Positions 11,457 through 23,722 are shown, numbered from the stretch's first letter. The stretch is DNA of 64,000 nucleotides from Arcuatula senhousia (GCA_963971305.1 OZ020308.1:20183092-20247091); one strand, 5' to 3'. Made by a program: numbers and translations. Notes: generated from the letters alone by a model not told the origin.

Positions 11457-11538
11457 TATATGTTATTTTGTTGTATGTCCTCATGTTACACATGTATGTG
11501 TCTGAGTGTTTCAATAAAATCTGGAAACAAACAAAACT
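11457..11538 (+). other. LINE 3' end
   Basis: The short 3' UTR after the ORF2 stop contains AATAAA near 11513 and ends in an A-rich tail (AAACAAACAAAAC), typical of a LINE 3' terminus. Confidence 0.6.
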
Positions 11539-11963
11539 GATGTGCTATGTTTCAAGTTTATGAAACACAGATCGTTCTTTATTTTTAGTGCTTAGATTTA
11601 GCTCTGCCTTTAAACGCTTTAGCGCTTTGATTTATGTTTGAAAGGGTCGGGAAACGGACGATTTTCCGGAAAAGTGCATTAACCAACCTGCGAAATTCAG
11701 AGTCTAGGTTCTTTTATTAAACAGTAATTAAAACTGAGGACAGGGGGCTCATAGACTTTATGATTTGGTCGATGTTTTGTTTTTGTTTATAACTTATTTT
11801 TAGGCAGAGCCTTATAGAGTCATATAGCTATCTGATTTTCGCGGTTTTTTTTTCGTCTAGACAGGGTAAATCGGTCAGTCAATATTGATACCAGAGGATC
11901 TATTACAGAACATTAATCGTGTATTGTATTCTAAATGTTATACGGATTTTCTAAAATAACAGT
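11539..11963. other. Non-coding spacer between LINE tail and right 48-bp repeat
   Basis: I recognise no gene here. It lies inside the pair of 48-bp direct repeats, so those repeats are not a simple LINE target duplication, which would abut the tail. Confidence 0.5.
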
Positions 11964-12011
11964 TACATATTTATACCCCAACATAAATGCGATATAAATG
12001 TGCACTACATA
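11964..12011 (+). repeat. Right copy of the 48-bp flanking direct repeat
   Basis: Matches 8780-8828 except for one C fewer. It is followed immediately by a pearl-like repeat. Confidence 0.85.
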
Positions 12012-12845
12012 ACAAAAGGTAAAAATAGCGTTTTTCATGTTCTTGCACTTTAGAATGAAAACTATTTCAGAATAAGAAAAGCTTTTGGAGGTATAAAATT
12101 TCATCACATTAAGCTCTTATAAAGTCTTCATTGGGTCGTTGTCAGATAACCCCTTATAAAAGAGACCGTTATGGCTTAAGGGCCAAGAAAAAGATTTATG
12201 CAGGCTCCTGAGATCCTCTTGTTATCTTCATCTCCCTGATATAAATTAGAGGCCTTTATTGATAATTTAAATCCTTAAATGAAAAGATCTTTTGTCGAAT
12301 TTGAAGCTACAGTATGCAGTAGCATATCTAAAAAAGTACTATTATACAACACGAAAAGGGGTCATCTGACAACTTCGACCCTATGGAGACTTTTGTAGGG
12401 CTAAATGAGCTGAACATTTAAGCAAGCAACAGCTTTTCTCTATCTGCAATACTTTTCATTCTATAAGCCAAAAACATGAAAAAAACGCTATTTTTTACTT
12501 TTAAAGGGCTGTAACCCCTTTAAGGGATCATCTGACAACTTCGACCCAATGGAGACTTTAGTAGAACTTTTGATTCTGAAGCAACAGGGTGGCATCAGAT
12601 TTCATCTTTCTCTTATACTTTTTGAAATACAAGCCAAAAAAAGTAGTCTGACCCCCCTGGTCTATTTTTAGCCACGGCGGCCATGTTTTTTGACAGATCA
12701 AAAATCCCCACGCAAGTTTTGTGCAAGATACCCTGAAGTACCACCAGACCAAATTTGGTTTGAATCAGTAGTTTCAGAGGAGAAGAAGTTTGAAAAAGTT
12801 TACAGACGACGACGGACGCCAAGTGATGGCAATAGCTCACCTTGC
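12012..12845 (+). repeat. Pearl/Helentron-like repeat family A, truncated
   Basis: Contains the family A signature phrases (GGGGTCATCTGACAACTT, GAGCTGAACATTTAAGCAAG, AAGTGATGGCAATAGCTCAC) seen at 29831, 49691 and 55727. The palindromic left end is missing. The core units are imperfect. Confidence 0.75.
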
Positions 12846-13004
12846 CCCTGAAACATGTATTCTTAATTGTACCTGTTCACTTGCATAAAACGCAATGAGA
12901 TTCGATATTTTGGAACAACAATCATTCGTCTATTAACGAACTTTTAACGAATTTCACCAGGGACTGACTTTCTGGTTGTCAAAAATACGTTCATTTTCGG
13001 CTGG

Positions 13005-13435
13005 CAAATAAGCCCACAGCAGCGCTAAGTCTTGTCAGTAAAAGCCAACTTATTAAAGCGCGCAGGGTCCTGCTGTTTAATGAGACAGCCATGCATGTCA
13101 TATTGAATATCGTCGACTCGTAAGGCTATAATACGGAAAATCTGACGGCTATCCATAGTGGTGTACCATGTTGGGGAACATTCGTCGAACATTAAAGAAC
13201 CTTGCTGCAGGTTTTGCTAATAGTAGGACCCGTAGGATCCTCATGCAGGAAGCTGAATAGCACGTTCATACCCATCAATCCTCAACTTTCCAGTGGAAGT
13301 CGAAACTTTCTTCCCTGATTGCCCTTGAGTTATCATATCCTCCATCATCATTTAATGTTCATTCTGTCACCCGTTTCATGTTCATCTCACTGATATAGCC
13401 GCCGAAATCGTACTACTTGGGCGTTTTGAAAGAAT
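13005..13435 (+). repeat. Decayed SINE relic (TAAC-tail subfamily)
   Basis: Aligns by eye with the intact SINE at 50421-50933 (GCAGCGCTAAG, ACCATAGTGGTG, GTAGGACCCGTAGGATCC, TTCATGTTCATCTC), but it is heavily mutated and has lost its tail. Confidence 0.7.
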
Positions 13436-13810
13436 TTCGCAACTTGCTTCTAAAGTCTATTATAGACGAATGATAATTCTGCCACCATAGAGAGATCTAT
13501 GTACGATATTTGATTGTCTCTTTAATACGTCTATGCTTTTTCCATATTGCCACTTTTAAAACTTGGGTACTGACAATAAATCACATAGTTTTACATTTTT
13601 TACGTTTGGGGCCGCTTCAGAGGCTGCACTTGCATTTGCATGAACTTAAATTATTCTCTAACAAAAGAAATATATTTACCGAGTCGGACTTTACAAAGGT
13701 AAAATTCTATGTAGTTAAATACTAAGCATGTTAGTTAACTCTGGGCGATTGCCACGGTTATAGAATGATATTGTTTCTTAATCTTGAACTTTATGACTTT
13801 ACGTCATTTG
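13436..13810. other. Non-coding flank left of the giant transposon
   Basis: I see no gene or clear repeat. It ends at the 8-bp duplication GTGACATC (13811-13818) that precedes the giant element. Confidence 0.4.
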
Positions 13811-13818
13811 GTGACATC

Positions 13819-14215
13819 CACAGGGACTTGACTACAAACGATTATTAATAAATTTACTAACATATATATGTATACTATCCATGGCCATATACTAAAAAAT
13901 CACAAGGGAACCAGGCCGCCATCTTGTATTTGTTTACTTATTGTTAAAATCTTACTTTCTATAGAATAAATTCTCAATTTATCTGTCTTCTTTTAACTTT
14001 AAGAAATGTAAAAATGATTTCTCTTTCCAACGAGACCACTTTCATTTGTGTCAGTGTCGTAGTTTTGCCTCTATACCTGTAGAATCAGCAAAGTTTTTGT
14101 ATTTTCCGCCGATAGCAACGTAACTGACGATTTCGTCAAATTTTGTGTTTGCCGCCAAGGGAGATAATTAATCGCGATCCTTGGAATAGCGGAAAAGTCT
14201 AGAGGTATACCGAAA
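13819..14215 (+). repeat. Left terminal inverted repeat of the giant P-type transposon
   Basis: 397 bp, the reverse complement of 41671-42067 except at two positions. It contains a perfect YY1-like motif, GCCGCCATCTTG, at 13915-13926. The predicted transposase start codon lies 42 bp inside it, so it probably carries the promoter. Confidence 0.93.
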
Positions 14216-14256
14216 GAAATTTGGCACAAAAAAGATAAGGGAAAAAAAATCGGAAA

Positions 14257-14291
14257 ATGGAAGAATCAAGCGAAACACGTTTAATTTCATG
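14257..14291 (+). other. Predicted first coding exon of the transposase
   Basis: The long transposase frame has no start methionine of its own and begins right after a 3' splice-like site (TTTATTCTTAATTTGTAG, ending at 17269). An ATG at 14257 opens 11 codons plus two bases before GTATTA. Joining 14291 to 17270 keeps the frame (Met-Glu-Glu-Ser...Ser-Trp then LIKHIETDENG). The phase fits exactly, but the donor is weak, so this exon is inference. Confidence 0.5.
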
Positions 14292-17269
14292 GTATTAATT
14301 TATAAATGTTCAAAAGTTGTATTCAAACAACCAATAAAACAACAGGAGAGTAGATAAAACAGTAGTTCAAGGGTCAAACAAACAAAAATGTAGAAAATAG
14401 GGAGAGGGGGTCTGTCTCTAAATTACTTCAAGTGTTATGTGAACTAAACTCGTGTTGAAATTTTAGAAACAAGATTAAAAACGAAAGAATATGGAATATA
14501 TAAGAGTAACTCAAGTAATTCTTCACAAAAATTAGACAATTTGGCATGACATCGTCCAAATTTTATTCAAAGGTACTGTTTCCTGCCCCCCCCCCCTTTT
14601 TGATTTATCTATGTCAAATAGTAACGAACTGCAGTTGAAACCAATATCTAAATAGATATGGTTTACCCATGCAGTTTTGTTTTGATTTGGTACTTACTTA
14701 TACTATAAAAGAAGCAAAAAGGCACCAATGGAGCATTTGAATGTAAAACACTTATTTTTACCAAGAGTCACACTGGATATTATTTTATATTTTGTCTTGT
14801 TACTGCTTGCGGTTCAATTATAGGAATATACAGGCATTTACACAGAAAATACAGTGCTATTTTAATCTGAAGCTTTATTGTTTTTATATGCATATTTTTT
14901 TTATAAATGTAGTTCCAATACTGGCAACTCTTATGAGTCCTTTCCAATATACTCTTCCTTTTGTGTGAATGGTTTGTGAAGATCTTTTGACTTTTTCTTT
15001 TGTGTACTGTTATAAAATAAAAAAATAAAAACACATGTTTTTCCATGAGACATTGTTGTCTGTAAAATGACACAAGAATTGCATGTCTGCATGCATACAC
15101 CAAAGGAATACCTTGTTATTCATTATACATTCATTGATGTATGAACTGTTATGTTGAGAAAAAAAACTGAAATTAATACCAAAATCTTTAACTGAAAATC
15201 CAATGTCAAGGTCCAAAGTTAAGAATGCAGCTACATCTATAAGAACTGTAAGGCAGAATAAAAAAAAATTGTGTTTCTGGTTTCCCAACCTACCCTAGTT
15301 TTTCGTGCAGACCTAGCCATTTTATTGCCATTAAAAAAAATAAATTAAATAAATCCCCACCTACCTACATATCCTAGTTTTTTAGGCATGAAACCAGAAA
15401 CACACATATTTTTTTTTTGGCCTAAACCAAGGGCTTTCAACTTCTGGTCTTTTTCTTCCCCAACTGCATGTAATTAGGTTTGTCAGTTACCTGCCCAAGG
15501 TCGTGGTTTTCTCCACCATTAAAACTGACCACCCTACATGACCCAGGTCTGAGACAATAATTAATATGATATGATTTTCTCAGCCCAGGTGCGTTGATAA
15601 AGAGCGTTAACCATCAACACATTCTCAATTCCTGGTCTTTTAAAAAATGTATTGAAAATCACCCAACTTGAAGAAAATCAAGGTCAAGGTAAAAAGACAG
15701 GTGTGGAACTGTATGCTATTTGAGCATGTGCATACCAAGTTTCATCAGATAGTACTTATGACAAACCAAATTTACAGCAAAGCTCCAGACACATTATGAT
15801 TATGAAGAGTGTAGAACAATTAGTGCAAAACTGGAAACCAAATTACATGTACATCTATAACGATCAAGACCAACATCATGAACATACTGCATATATGTCT
15901 GGGTTAGGAAGAACCTTAGGGATTACATGAAAAATTGATAGCTCTGATGCGTTCTTCTTTGTTTAACACCCAGTTTCACTTTGCTTTAAAGGGGAATAAC
16001 TTGGGTTCTCTTGAAGGGTTAGTAGATCATGCCTATTGCAACACACCTGTCATTTTGCTGATAATCAATTTAGCAGACATATTTGTGCAACACAAAAGCT
16101 ATAAAACAAACTCACACATGTAATAAAATGTACAATGTGACATTCAATAAACAAAGGAACAAATAAAATTGCTTAGACCAAGATTTTTAACAAACCAAAA
16201 ACCTTGTTTGGTCATGAATATTTATAATGTCGAACACGATCTTTACTGTAGGTGCACAGATTTTAGCAATATCTTAAATTTGGCTTAAAAATGAACAATG
16301 AACAAGAATATGTTCAACACTTATATATTCTCAACAAAGCGAGTCCTATACTTGCATAATACGATATTTCCCCATCTGGCTGTTAAATGCTTCTTGCAGG
16401 TTTTGACAACAAGAGAAACAAGAATGCATCTGTACGATAATATATTACATGTATACATAAATGAGAACAAACATTTTTTCATTATAAAAACTGTTAAAAA
16501 TGTACAGTATTATTAAGAAAACCTTTAAAATTCGTTCAAAGTAAAAAATGGCTGGGTTTCATACAGCAGGAAGTGCATGTAGGTCAGCAATAGGTTATGT
16601 AAACCAAATATCAAGGGGCTGTGAAAAGTAGTTGCTGTTACTAATTTTTTTCCCACCAACTTGCCTCAATGGCCAACATTACAAAAAAAACCAACAACAC
16701 AATAATAGACTCTGTGAGATCCAACAAAAAATTAACAAAAAAATTCTAAAGTAAATAACTGGTACAAGTGTACTTCAGAAAATTAAAACTAATTATGGTT
16801 AATGAAACTGCTTAAAAATTAAAGTTTGTTTTTGCCCTTTCTCACAAAATTCTAAGTTCAAACATCCCATATGGCAATAAAAATTTGAGGATAAAAATTT
16901 CCTGGTAATATGCGCAACTAAATGGTGTCCTTCCTATATATCAAGTTTCATTGAATTCAATTAAGTAGCTTTAGAGGAGTTGCACAGACAAGATGATTAA
17001 TGATAATTTTCAAACTTATTGATGGACATGACCAAAACAATATGTTGCCCCACTAAAGTGGGGGAAGACATAAAAAAATTATAAAAACTGTCTTAAAATG
17101 CACCAAAAATGTTCATAAAAATTTAAAGTCAAATTCTTGTGATATAATATAAAAGTGTTCCCAGCTCTAAAATCCAAGGTTCTTCTTCATTGTCCTGAAA
17201 TAAAAAATGTATGAACTGTTACTTATTGTAGAATGTTATTTTACAGAAAAGTTTATTCTTAATTTGTAG
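14292..17269 (+). other. Predicted transposase intron; non-coding, AT-rich
   Basis: Nothing protein-like is seen on either strand. It contains a small MITE-like repeat (15271-15404) and phrases shared with other dispersed repeats, such as ATCAAGGTCAAGGT near 15680 and a stretch around 16870-17050. Confidence 0.45.
15271..15404. repeat. Short inverted-repeat element (MITE-like)
   Basis: Bounded by GTGTTTCTGGTTTC and its near-complement GAAACCAGAAACACAC. No coding content. It is related in style to 29495-29671, which has diverged ends. Confidence 0.6.
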
Positions 17270-19598
17270 GTTGATAAAACATATTGAAACGGATGAAAAT
17301 GGATGTATAGAACTAATAGAAATATATAAAAAAATCAATATGAATTTCACAACACATGAAATCGGAAGAACAATAAAGAAGGTACCACCACTAAACTCAT
17401 GTCTGGTCAAAACAAAGAGATCTAAATCGAATTATAAGGTTTTCACAAAAATATATTATGGATTTAAATGGAGGGATGTTGAAATAAATGATGATGAAAT
17501 AAAATTTGAAGACATTTCATCTATTCAACTTGAACCTGGTTATTTTGTATTAAAGCAATCATCTTCTTTGATTAAATTTGGATTGTTTAATGGCTGTATT
17601 GTTAATGGATGCAAGAACTTAACCGAAATAAGTTTTGAAACCTCTGGACACTGGTTTGTGACCATTTGTGAAAAAAATATCTCTCTCATTGAGATGAAAA
17701 TTTCCAATGAATATGAGCTTACTAAAACAAGTATAAAAACTATCTTAGGACTTGCAAAAAAGTTTACAATTTGTTCAGGAGTTGAAGTTAATAAGGTTTC
17801 CAATCACACTCTTAAATATTATGGTGATGACATATTAAAAGAAAAAAGACAAACGGTAACTCTGCCGGGAGCTATGAGATATAGAATAAAATCTTGCAAA
17901 GAAGTTGTTCCTTTTCAATCAATATCTGAACTGTGTATCAATTGCAGAAAGATTTTAAATCATGAGCACACAGATAACGGTCAAAATGGTGATAACATTG
18001 CTTCAACTGTTAGCTTGCCTTCAAATTCAGAAAATGTTCTTATTGAAAACAGTACTGCTATGTTTAATAAATTAATAGGGGATTTTCCAGATAAAATGCA
18101 AATATTTTTGCGTTCACAAGCAAAATATGCTCAATCTAGTCCATATTCCAGGCGGTGGGATGAGAAAATTATTAGAATGTGTCTTACCATGTACTGCAGG
18201 TCTCCAAAAACATATGATGAGTTAACAAAAAGTGGTTTTATGGTTCTACATTCTAAAAATCTGCTTCAAACATACAAGAATCGGGTTAAGCAGGAACCTG
18301 GAATACAGAATGAAATGTTAAAGTGGATGCAAGATACAGCAAAAGCTCAAAACCTAAGTAAAGATGGCTATGTAGGTGGCCTTATGTTTGATGAAATGTC
18401 CATACAAGAAGATATTGAGTTTCGAAAGAATGAAAGCACATTTGAATTTATAGGATTTAAAGAGGTTACACATTTGAATAAACTCACTACAGGGAAGGAC
18501 AATGATTTAAGTCTTGCATCTCATGTGTTACAGTTAATGTTCTTGGGACATTCAGGATTTAGATTCCCCTTTGCCCACTTCCCAACTGGTCAGGTGACCC
18601 CAATGGAGCTTTATTCAATTTTCTGGACGGCAGTTCAAAAGCTTTCATTATTTGGATTCACTGTTACATATGTAAGTTTAGACGGGGCTCAGAGTAATCG
18701 TGATTTCATGAAATTACTAATAGGGGCAAAAACAACTGATTCTATGACAACAATGATGTTTCCAAATATTTTTGACCCATCTAAACCAAAAATATGTATT
18801 ATTATGGATTACTCACATGTCATGAAAAAGATACGAAACAATGTTTATAGGAGCGGAGTGTTAGAAACGCACAAGAAAAGGCTAATGATCAATGGGTGTA
18901 ATATTCATTGGGAACACTGGTTTAAAGCTTATCAATGGGATTTGGCAACTAGCTCGTTCAAAATATACCAAAAATTAACAATGGACCATTTCTCATTAAC
19001 TTCACAATCAAAGATGAGAAACAAATTAGCGGAAGATGTCCTCAACTCTGATATGTTGAATCTTATGATAAACTATAAAAATTCATTGTCTGAAAATAAA
19101 ATGAAGGAGCTATGTAGTACTATAGACTTTTTAAAACAGACCTCAATACTTGGGAAGAATTTCAGAGATGTCCGTCCTATTACAGAGTATAATGATAATA
19201 GATTGAATGAATACCGCCAAGTCCTTAAATGGTTTCAGGAATGGGAACAGAAAGTAAAATCTGATTCTAATGTAAAAGAAAAAGAAAAAAGTCTTTTGTC
19301 CTTTCAGACACGAGAAGACATTATATCGGTATTGTTGGGATTTGATGAAATGTGCAAAGAACACTTCAAGTCATCATCATCTTCAATATTGCCATATCGT
19401 ATTAACAGTGACGTGCTAGAAAACACATTCTGCCAACAGAGGGGCCTTCACAATGGAGCAAATACTAATCCAACATACCTTACATATTGCAGGACAATGA
19501 ATACTATAATTCTTGGTGAAACTCCTGTCTCCAAAAAATCAAATGCCGCTGGAACACAAACTTGTGTGTTTCAAAGGAAACCAAATGCAGAAAATTAA
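17270..19598 (+). CDS. P-element/THAP9-type transposase (main exon)
   Basis: An intact 775-codon frame. The RNase H-like catalytic region shows MFDEM (Asp near residue 373), then a conserved FPFAHFPTGQVTPMELYSIFW block and SLDGAQSN (Asp near 471). Next come DYSHVMKKIRN, the GTP-domain-region-like motif LMINGCNIHWEHW, and LTSQSKMRNKLAEDVL. The C-terminal block DVLENTFCQQRGLHNGANTNPT holds the late acidic residues (about 714-717). This motif order is that of Drosophila P transposase and vertebrate THAP9. No N-terminal THAP zinc finger (C2CH) is visible. One Cys pair (CINCRKIL, near residue 223) is all I see. It is the only intact gene of the giant element's own core and presumably cuts at the 397-bp TIRs. 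The start codon is predicted at 14257 in a separate exon. Confidence 0.88.
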
Positions 19599-19736
19599 CT
19601 CACTGTAAAAGAAAGTAAAAAAATCCCATTGTATAAATATGAATGAAATACATGAATGTAATTTTAGGCTAAAATAATAATGTGATATTGCATGGTTTGA
19701 TCTATAATTATTGTCATATAAAACAGCCATTTAAAC

Positions 19737-19881
19737 CACAGGGACTTGACTGCAAATAATTATTAATTAATTTACTAACATATATAAATATACTACGTGT
19801 ATCTATTTGCCATGGAAAGTATACATACATGTATCTATGTTATTGAATTAATTATTAATCGTTTGTAGTCAAGTCCCTGTG
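19737..19881. repeat. 145-bp P-type TIR-TIR palindrome (internal MITE-like)
   Basis: Begins CACAGGGACTTGACTGCAAA and ends GTAGTCAAGTCCCTGTG, the same tips as the giant element, and its first 60 bp resemble the left TIR. The bases on either side (ATTTAAAC and GAGTGTGC) do not match, so it has no target duplication. It sits 138 bp after the transposase stop. Confidence 0.8.
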
Positions 19882-20265
19882 GAGTGTGCGGGCAGGGAAG
19901 AAATTTTCGTAACAGTTTTCTCAGCAACTACTTATCACAGCCACTTGATTTATGGTATACATCATCAGGTTGGGGTCCCATAACATGGGATTCGATTTCA
20001 GGTCTGTCGCTCACCTACTTCCAGTTTAACGAAATCCGGCCAGTTTTGACGTTGACAGATTTTCTTATACTAAGAGCTTAACCCCCTCCTTTTGTATTTT
20101 ATTTGGTTCAAGCATCAACATACAAAAGGTAGTTAAATATGTACATGTATAAATGCTAAAATTGAACACATTGAAGGCGGCTGGCATGCTTTTTTTCATT
20201 GTGAATTTTTAAGTAGTAATTTTAATTGCTTTATTTATAACATGTTTAAGTCTGATTTATACTAC
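19882..20265. other. Spacer before nested 9.2-kb element
   Basis: I see no gene or clear repeat. It ends with TAC at 20263-20265, which is repeated at 29425-29427 beyond the nested element. Confidence 0.4.
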
Positions 20266-20280
20266 TAGTAGAGTAGACGG

Positions 20281-23150
20281 CACCTTGATTTGAAAAATTT
20301 AATGTCCCCACCGAACATACTCATATATTATATATCGTTGGAAAGAGCAGGACCTAAGCAATCGAAATATGCTTGTCGTAAGAATCAGAGTTGGTCGAGT
20401 TTTCAGAAATTCAAGGTCAAAGGTCAATGGACGAAAAAAACTAAAAAAACAACCGTAAAAGTGTTTTTCATTTCCGTATTTATTTGTGGTCAAAATTTAA
20501 ACAACTGATCGGAAATATATGAAATAATGTCTAAACAAATATTTTAATTGAAAAAGTTTCGATAGTACTACCGTTTATCATTAAAAATTCAATAAATTTA
20601 CATGAAGGTCGAATTTCCCCCCTTTTTCTGGAAGAATTTTCTGCGCTATTATTTTTTAATTTAAATATAATTTTCTGTTTTTGTTTCAAGTTTGTCTTAC
20701 AGTAAACATACCAAATATGTTTTCTAAAATGTTATTTGGCCATATAATCATTAAAAACTGTGTTTAAGAGATCCTTGAAAAGGGGGGATATTAAGAACAA
20801 TAGAGTAAAACAAACCTTCTAAACTAAGTTGACACATTGTTAAAGGTTCTAATGCTTTTAACCATTTATCTCAATAAATTTAGGGCAAGTAAGGTTTATA
20901 GGCCTACTTTATTCGATTTTTAGGACTTCAAGCCTTATATTGTAATTGTCCACACTCCTGCCCAAAATACCAGGGGCGCCAATATAGAATGACTGATTAT
21001 ACCTACAGAACTTTATAGAATTTGATTAAAGTTACACATAATATTATAAATATTACACCTTTGATTGTTGAATACGAAAAATTAAAAGTGGAGTCTAATT
21101 AGGGGTTTACTCGTGTGAAAACAGGGACTTTGCATATTTGGACGAAGGTGTACCTTTCTTGTAACCGCTATTGCTTCTACATTATTGCCCGAATCTCGCT
21201 GAAAATTTCACACAAATGTGGTCGCATGTTGTTATTTTTGTTTTTACCTATAAGATTTTGATAAGAATTATAAAAGGGGACGTTGATAAGCGGAACAAGT
21301 GGTTTGTCATTCGTACACAAAATGTGTTATTGTACTCTTATCGCCAATTTTTTGCTTTGTACCATCTTTGATTTTTTTGAAATTCAGGTATTTTCTTTTT
21401 CTTAATGTGTAATTGTAATATTTATGTTTTAAATTGTATCTAGATAATCTTTGTGGTTTTATATTGACTAAAACTTAACAAAGCCATCCAAGGGCTGTAC
21501 AGTTCTAATCCAGCAGTGATTCGCCATCTGTGCTTTAAATTTCATAAAACTTAGGCAAAAGTATTGTTACATATTGTAGCTCAACATATCTTTTTACATT
21601 ATGCATTGAATGAAAAATAAGAATTCGCCATGGTAAAGTAAGGAATTTTTTAGGCTAAGGTGAGGGGGGTACCCCACTCTTTGCCTCAACAACTCCTTTA
21701 TAACTGCTTCAAATTTCACAAAACTTTACAGAATCTTTCTCACATAATGATACTTCGATTTTAAAAGTTTATTTGGTATAAAACCTGCTAAAAGTGTTTG
21801 TAGTTTGGTAATATATCGTATTTTTTATTTCTGGCCACGAAAAAAACACATATAATTTTCGCTATATTTCATTAACGACAATTACGAATTTGATAATATT
21901 TTGACAAAACCTTGGTAACATTATTTTGATTCACAGATTATAATTATTTTTTGTTCAATCTCGAATTCGGCGATTCTTACAACAAATCATTCAAGAATGG
22001 CTTTTGGACACAAGGGCACTAATTGTATATGTCTTGTTAACGTTAACTAATGCTCGAAAATTAACAAAATGTATAATAAATCTTTTATTTTATACAGTGT
22101 AATAATTCCCTTTGTGATTGATGGTTGTTTAGACTTAAAATCGGGGCCTTCAACAGTAAAGCATGGAATAGCCATTTTCTAACTAGAAGTACTAAATCTG
22201 TTATTCACAACTTTTATTTTTTTTCTTGAAACTTAATGAAACTTTCGCAAAATCTTTTTTTACAAATTGTCTTTATGTATCTGATGTTAAACAAGAACTG
22301 CGAGAAAGCTCACTGACGATTCCCCCGCTTCAATTAGAAAAAAAATTAAGTTCAATTATCTCCCTTGACTGATATCCAAAAGCATAAAAAAGTTTCATGA
22401 GCATGTTTATACAATATACATACTTCATGTTAAGTTCGATCAAAAACCATTGGCCAGTTAAAAGAAATTGTACTTAGAAGACTCTATATAAAAATTATCT
22501 CCCCTGAAAGATATCACAGCACAATTTTTAATGCTATACTTCAAAATCCAAAAGGTGCTTAAGACGAAATTGTGCTTAAGAGAGAGGTTCACATGGTCCG
22601 ACAGACAGAATGGTTATTTTAAGATATTGAATGAAGTTTGTTTCAATTCTGTATTCTTCGTGATTTTTTTTGATTTATTTCTGTATTCTATTTATTAATA
22701 TGTTCAGTTTTTTATTCTGTATATTTTTAATACTTAATAGGGTCATTATCCTCTATTCTTCAGTTTTTTTTTTGGCAATTCAATTTGGATTTTTATAGTC
22801 GTGACTATAACGGAATAATCCTCTGCAGTGACTATTTAAGACAAGTTGCGTGCCATGGAACGTCGAGCCCATGACACACCACCGCCAGTGTTAGCTGCTC
22901 GAGCGAACCCGGTACGAAAACCATTGTTTTCGCTGGAACAGTGCCCGTCTTGCACCACGCGGAGGTACTGGTCGGAATTTGCAAGACTTCATTTTTTTTG
23001 TCTTTAACTCTTTAACTACTAGTATATACTTTTTGAATATGATTTGGTCCTCTTTAAACCTGAAAATATAAAGGTGTATTTATCAAATCTACAAAAATAC
23101 TTAACATAGCATCTGTGCTTCGGGAAAAAAAGTACATGAGTCGCAATCAA
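20281..23150. other. Non-coding left part of the nested element
   Basis: AT-rich with no convincing gene. A stretch at 22290-22610 looks like a further dispersed repeat (it ends in a GACAGACAGA-type motif). The GC-rich patch at 22857-22985 is listed separately. Confidence 0.4.
22857..22985. other. GC-rich patch with two hairpins, function unknown
   Basis: This island is much richer in G and C than its surroundings. It contains the perfect hairpin CGAAAAC-CATT-GTTTTCG and an 8-bp stem, GTCTTGCA...TGCAAGAC, with a 26-nt loop. A 50-codon frame opens at the ATG at 22857 on the plus strand, and other open frames run on the minus strand. I compared it mentally with U1-U6, U11, U12, SRP, RNase MRP and tRNAs and found no match. 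Confidence 0.4.
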
Positions 23151-23615
23151 ATACCAAAAAAAAAAAGAAATATACACTTCAACCCCAATTAAGAAAATAT
23201 AGCATCTTTGCTAAAAGGAAACAAAAAATTACCAAATGGCATTCGAATACAAATCAAAACAAAACAAAGAACATGCTATTAAAATCTTCAAAACACTAAA
23301 CATTGTAGTAGCTTTGCTTAAAGGACCACATTCGAATACCAAACAAAAATATAGACTTTAAAACAACTACCAAATCATATCATCTTTGCTAAAAGGAAAC
23401 AAAATAGTACCAAAGGGGCATCCGAATACCAAGGAAAAAAACATAGAACATATTATTCAAATCTTCACAACCATTAAACATTATAGCATCTTTGCTAAAA
23501 GGACCACATTCGAATACCAAATAAAAAATATACACTTTAAAACAACTAGAAAATCATAGCATCTTTGCTAAAAGGAAACAAAAAAATACCAAAAGGGCAT
23601 CTGAATACCAAGATA
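23150..23615. repeat. Tandem repeat array, alternating units of about 90 bp
   Basis: The phrase ATAGCATCTTTGCTAAAAGGA recurs near 23199, 23375, 23480 and 23557, with a variant near 23306. The higher-order period is about 180 bp, alternating AAACAAAAAATACC and CCACATTCGAATACCAA versions. Confidence 0.75.
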
Positions 23616-23698
23616 AAAAAACAAAAAACAAATTAACAAACACAAAGATCATAACAATAGAAAATGAAAACGACAACAACAACAACATCAACAACAAC

Positions 23699-23722
23699 AC
23701 ACACACACACACACACACAACA
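23699..23722. repeat. (CA)n microsatellite
   Basis: A run of AC dinucleotides about 24 bp long just downstream of the 1617-aa gene's stop codon. Confidence 0.85.

Noticed and set aside
8829..11963. LINE insertion with a 48-bp target duplication
   Set aside because: The right repeat lies about 425 bp beyond the LINE A-rich tail, so it cannot be the LINE's own target duplication.
13819..19881. A 6-kb P element ending at the internal palindrome
   Set aside because: The flanks do not match (GTGACATC versus GAGTGTGC), while the outer pair 13819-42067 has a perfect 8-bp duplication.
22857..22985. A known snRNA, SRP or tRNA gene
   Set aside because: No match to the conserved parts of these RNAs could be found, so it is kept only as an unidentified structured patch.
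23150..23615. CRISPR-like array
   Set aside because: Units are long, imperfect and contiguous without unique spacers, in a eukaryotic context. It is an ordinary tandem repeat.
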